This document shows, one piece after another, positions 61,190-64,000 of a stretch of 64,000 nt of DNA. The position numbers and the translations under genes are program-made. Each line of letters starts with the position of its first letter. Position 1 is the first letter of the stretch. The stretch covers positions 11,966,001 to 12,030,000 of the forward strand of contig OZ316891.1 of assembly GCA_973895155.1 (NCBI GenBank), in the 5' to 3' direction. This DNA comes from Marsupella aquatica (taxonomy: Eukaryota > Marchantiophyta). The notes below the pieces were generated by a model. That model did no database searches. It was not told the origin of the DNA and saw only the letters and a program-made list of their open reading frames with translations.

Positions 61190-62766
61190 CATGTAGTTTG
61201 CTATGAAGAACCAAAAATACATTTAAAGGTCTTCAAACTCGGTATTCGTTCCCGTAAAGAACAAGATGGGGTTGAGTGGTGGACCTCGCCACCCAGTGCC
61301 CTCACCAATCCCAGCACTCACGACCAAGTGCCATTGGTGCCCGAACGCCTCCAAGGAATACCTCGAGCAAGAAACTTAGTGCCCCTTGCACCGCCAGTGG
61401 CCCCTCCCATATGAAGCCGCACTTGCTCTCTAGCACGATCGCTACTCAACGGTCCTCCCTATCTGCACAAGCAACCAAGCACCTCAGTAAGTAACCCTTC
61501 AGGATCTAGAACTCGCCAAGTCTAGCTTCCTAACTCAAGCTCAACAGATGTTGGTAAATAGGTCAGCGATAGGTCCTCCCGATGCCATAAGCCAGAACCA
61601 GAACCCACGCCCATTGTCCGTCCAGGACAGCTCCTTCCTTGGACGCGGCCCGGGTTCCCCCTCGTACCTATCCATCACCAACTGACCGCCCTGACCTCAG
61701 GACATGCTCATGGCCCAAATAGCGTAGCTTGTCCCAAAGCTTGTCCTAAGCTTGTCCCAACACGCTGGGACCAGGACGGCCCCGACTCTAGCAACCGCTC
61801 CTGGTTCGCCCCACTGGTGGTCTACGGGCCAAGCTCGCTTGGAACTCAGCCTCCACACCTACTTGGCCTTGCCTCCCCAACGCAAGCTCCCTTGGGAGAC
61901 TGAACGCGGCTTGGCTGTTGTTCGGCAGGATTTGGGAAGCGGGCGAGCTAACACCCGCAAACCACAAGAACCAACGGCACCCCTATACCCAGCTGAGCTC
62001 AAGAAGACGTAGCCCTCCTCAAGAGATTTCCAATGCACAAGATATCGCCATTTCCAAGAAACGGATATCGCCATTTCCGTTTGGCGGTTTCTCTTAGTGT
62101 CGCGACAATCGCGGCTCACGACTTTGACTCGGCCTTAGCCCCCAGGGAGACACCACTCCCCTCATATATGCTTCTGGAGACCTGCCACCCCCAGACCAGC
62201 TTTGGTCCCTAAACATTTGGCCCCCAACCCGGATCCCATCGCGCATAAAGGGCGCGCCACCAACTGGCAACGCCCATAACTTTCTCGATAGGCATTTGCA
62301 AGCGGAGTGCCTTAGCCCGTTGTCACCGGGCCGACCCAGTGCTCATGCCTAGGCCCTCAGGTCTGATCGTCGCTTGGGGCCCCCGACCGGCCCAACCCGA
62401 ATCGGGCCACAACTTGCGCCCCAAGCGTCCGTTGCCAATGGCATCAATTCCATTAGCCTTGGGCCCAAGAGGAGCCTACTCCCCAGCCCTCAGAACTCAA
62501 AGTCCGTCCGACGGTCCGGACGGCCATCCTTGAGCCTGGCCCATTTCCCCTTGACTCGACCAGCCATAGGCTAGTCCAAGTCCTTAGTGTGTGTCCCCAG
62601 CTTGGCCCCTTGCCTCGCCAGTGCCACGTCTCATTGTCCACAAGTCTCCCCATGCTAAGTCCTCCCCGGATGGCCTATCCGGGCCTGGACCATAAGGGAG
62701 CTCGACGTCGGAGTAAGCGACGCCGGAGCTAAGTGTTAAGGTAGTCGAGTTCCACGACTGGTTGGT
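61190..62766 (-). repeat. 5' LTR of the gypsy element
   Basis: About 1.57 kb of GC-richer sequence adjoining the primer-binding site; homologous to 10,838-12,225. The outer end is defined only by where similarity between the two copies stops (ttgg at 62,763-62,766). I could not identify canonical TG...CA ends with confidence. Confidence 0.7.
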
Positions 62767-63457
62767 TTGATAGATTTAAACAACAATAATAGACTTAAGA
62801 TGTTTTTCACACATAGTAATCAAGTTTGATTACTTTACTAAGGTATTTTGAAGATCGCTCCATAGCGGTGAGTAGTTTTCAATGATAACTCAACATCATG
62901 TAACCATCAATTAATGAAAAGGGAATGATTAACAAAACACACCAAAAATATCTTAAAGTATGCTAAGGGAGTCTGGTATGTGCCAAGGTTACTCCTTAAA
63001 CATCAGTCAAAATGAAATGACTTATGAGATTTAAATCCACATTGCTTTTCAGGTCTAAAATGCTTACTAGCTTACTAGTCTTTTAAAGTGTCGTCAACAC
63101 GTCTTGTCTTTTCTTTCTAAGTGGTACTCAGACAAGATCTAAAAGGTAGCTACTTCAACATTTAGATGGTACTAAGCAACATGAAAGAAAATCCATCAAT
63201 TTCAATAAGACTTAAACTCAATGAGTTAACTTCAAGAACTTAGGAAATTGCAATGAGTCACCAAAGAGGAATCTGTCATTACAACATCCAAAGATTTTGC
63301 ACAAATCGATTTTACTTCCTGTGTTTATAAATAGAGGTGCAAAACACAAGAAGGAGGTAAGACTCTCCTGTTGTTAAACCTAATCTTGAACTCATAGATC
63401 AATGGGTTTAACACAAGGAATAGGCAAAAATGCATAACTTAACCATAAACTACACTA
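62767..63457. other. AT-rich spacer, no gene
   Basis: Flank of the retroelement LTR; no coding or structural feature that I can support. Confidence 0.5.
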
Positions 63458-63491
63458 GTGGTAGAGGGGTCTTATAGGGAAAATCTACAGG

Positions 63492-64000
63492 GTGAGAGGT
63501 CACAGGGTCTGCCCATGCCCAACTCCGGACGGGCACAACCTGGACCACCCGGAACTCTTTGTACCGGGTACATTTCTAAATGGGCTGTTAGGAGATTTCT
63601 CCCAACAGATTGCACAAGATACCGGGGAGTTCATGGCCCGGAAGGTAGCCTACTTCTTCAACCAGGAGTTGGTTACTGCAGTAAAGGCCGGCCGGGCTCA
63701 ATCGGAGGCCCTTCAAAGAATAGAGCGGTACCGGGTTGAGTCTATGTACCTAAAGGACAAAGTTGCGGCTCAAGAGGCTGAGCTTCTGCAACTACAACCC
63801 AAGGTTGCAGCCGCCGATGAGTTGTTAGCAGAGGCGCGCGCCCTTACCGCCTTAGCCGAATAGGCCAAAGCTGGGATGGAGGCCGAGATTGCACGGCTCC
63901 GGACCCAGGTTGACAGTTTGAAGAACCAAACTATCATCTGGCAAAAAGACCTAGAGGAGGCCGAAGAGCGAGCCTAGGGTAACACTGTGGAGATTGCGGC
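63492..64000 (+). pseudogene. Unidentified coiled-coil reading frame, runs off the window
   Basis: The frame encodes a hydrophilic protein with a long heptad-like helix (ARKVAYFFNQELVTAVKAGR, KDKVAAQEAELLQLQPKVAA, AEARALTALAE). The same frame continues after a TAG at 63,861-63,863 with further coiled-coil sequence (AEIARLRTQVDSLKNQ) and meets another stop near 63,974. It resembles coiled-coil regions of retroelement-associated gag-like proteins of plants, but I recognise no specific family. Its higher GC compared with the flank suggests inserted material. Confidence 0.4.

Larger units (their letters stand above)
53998..62766 (-). mobile_element. Ty3/gypsy LTR retrotransposon, truncated in integrase
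   Basis: Read on the minus strand: 5' LTR (about 61,190-62,766), primer-binding site (61,166-61,182), an extra upstream reading frame (60,912-59,672), gag (59,239-57,300), then protease, reverse transcriptase, RNase H and the start of integrase down to 53,998. There the sequence changes abruptly to the copied SCAMP segment. The remaining integrase, polypurine tract and 3' LTR are missing. Several stops and frameshifts interrupt gag and pol, so it is inactive. The RT-RNase H-integrase order identifies Ty3/gypsy (Metaviridae). Confidence 0.93.

Overview
The window reads as nuclear DNA of a plant in the broad sense: intron-rich genes with GT-AG splice sites, a telo-box promoter motif, plant-type gene families (XB3/XBAT ubiquitin ligase, INT-type inositol transporter, plant SCAMP), and a dense background of retrotransposon relics, solo LTRs, MITEs and minisatellites. 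The non-LTR reverse transcriptase family, and my impression of the other repeats, suggest a non-seed land plant or streptophyte alga, but I cannot name the species from sequence alone.

Layout. 1-8.4 kb: no gene I can support; short tandem repeats and an LTR-like relic. 8.45-13.42 kb: a non-LTR retrotransposon reverse transcriptase on the minus strand, split by two later LTR insertions. 13.4-16.95 kb: gene-free, then two satellite-like arrays. 19.03-23.85 kb (+): complete seven-exon XB3-like ankyrin/RING E3 ligase. 25.5-25.7 kb (-): SEC61 gamma. 26.3-30.2 kb: a decayed Crypton-type tyrosine-recombinase gene lying between arrays of a ~65-bp repeat. 30.8-33.1 kb: a Tourist/Harbinger-like MITE and two solo LTRs with target-site duplications. 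34.2-36.2 kb (+): telo-box, then the three-exon AC19 (RPC19) subunit of RNA polymerases I and III. 38.6-43.7 kb (-): complete thirteen-exon SCAMP. 48.7-52.2 kb (-): complete seven-exon inositol transporter. 52.4-54.0 kb: a second copy of the SCAMP promoter and first two exons. 54.0-62.8 kb (-): a Ty3/gypsy element cut off inside integrase but keeping its primer-binding site and 5' LTR. 63.5 kb to the edge: an unidentified coiled-coil reading frame.

The host genes are unrelated housekeeping or membrane-traffic functions (protein translocation, rRNA/tRNA transcription, secretory trafficking, polyol transport, ubiquitination) and do not form a pathway. The most notable structure is in SCAMP. It carries a tandem pair of equal-length, same-phase copies of one internal exon, separated by only 42 nt, which looks like a mutually exclusive exon pair. 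It also carries a triplicated terminal exon offering two alternative C-termini. Its 5' end has been duplicated about 9.7 kb away, directly upstream of the inositol transporter in the same orientation, where it could act as a captured promoter and leader. Small tandem duplications recur through the window, so SCAMP exon duplication may be one outcome of a local tendency.
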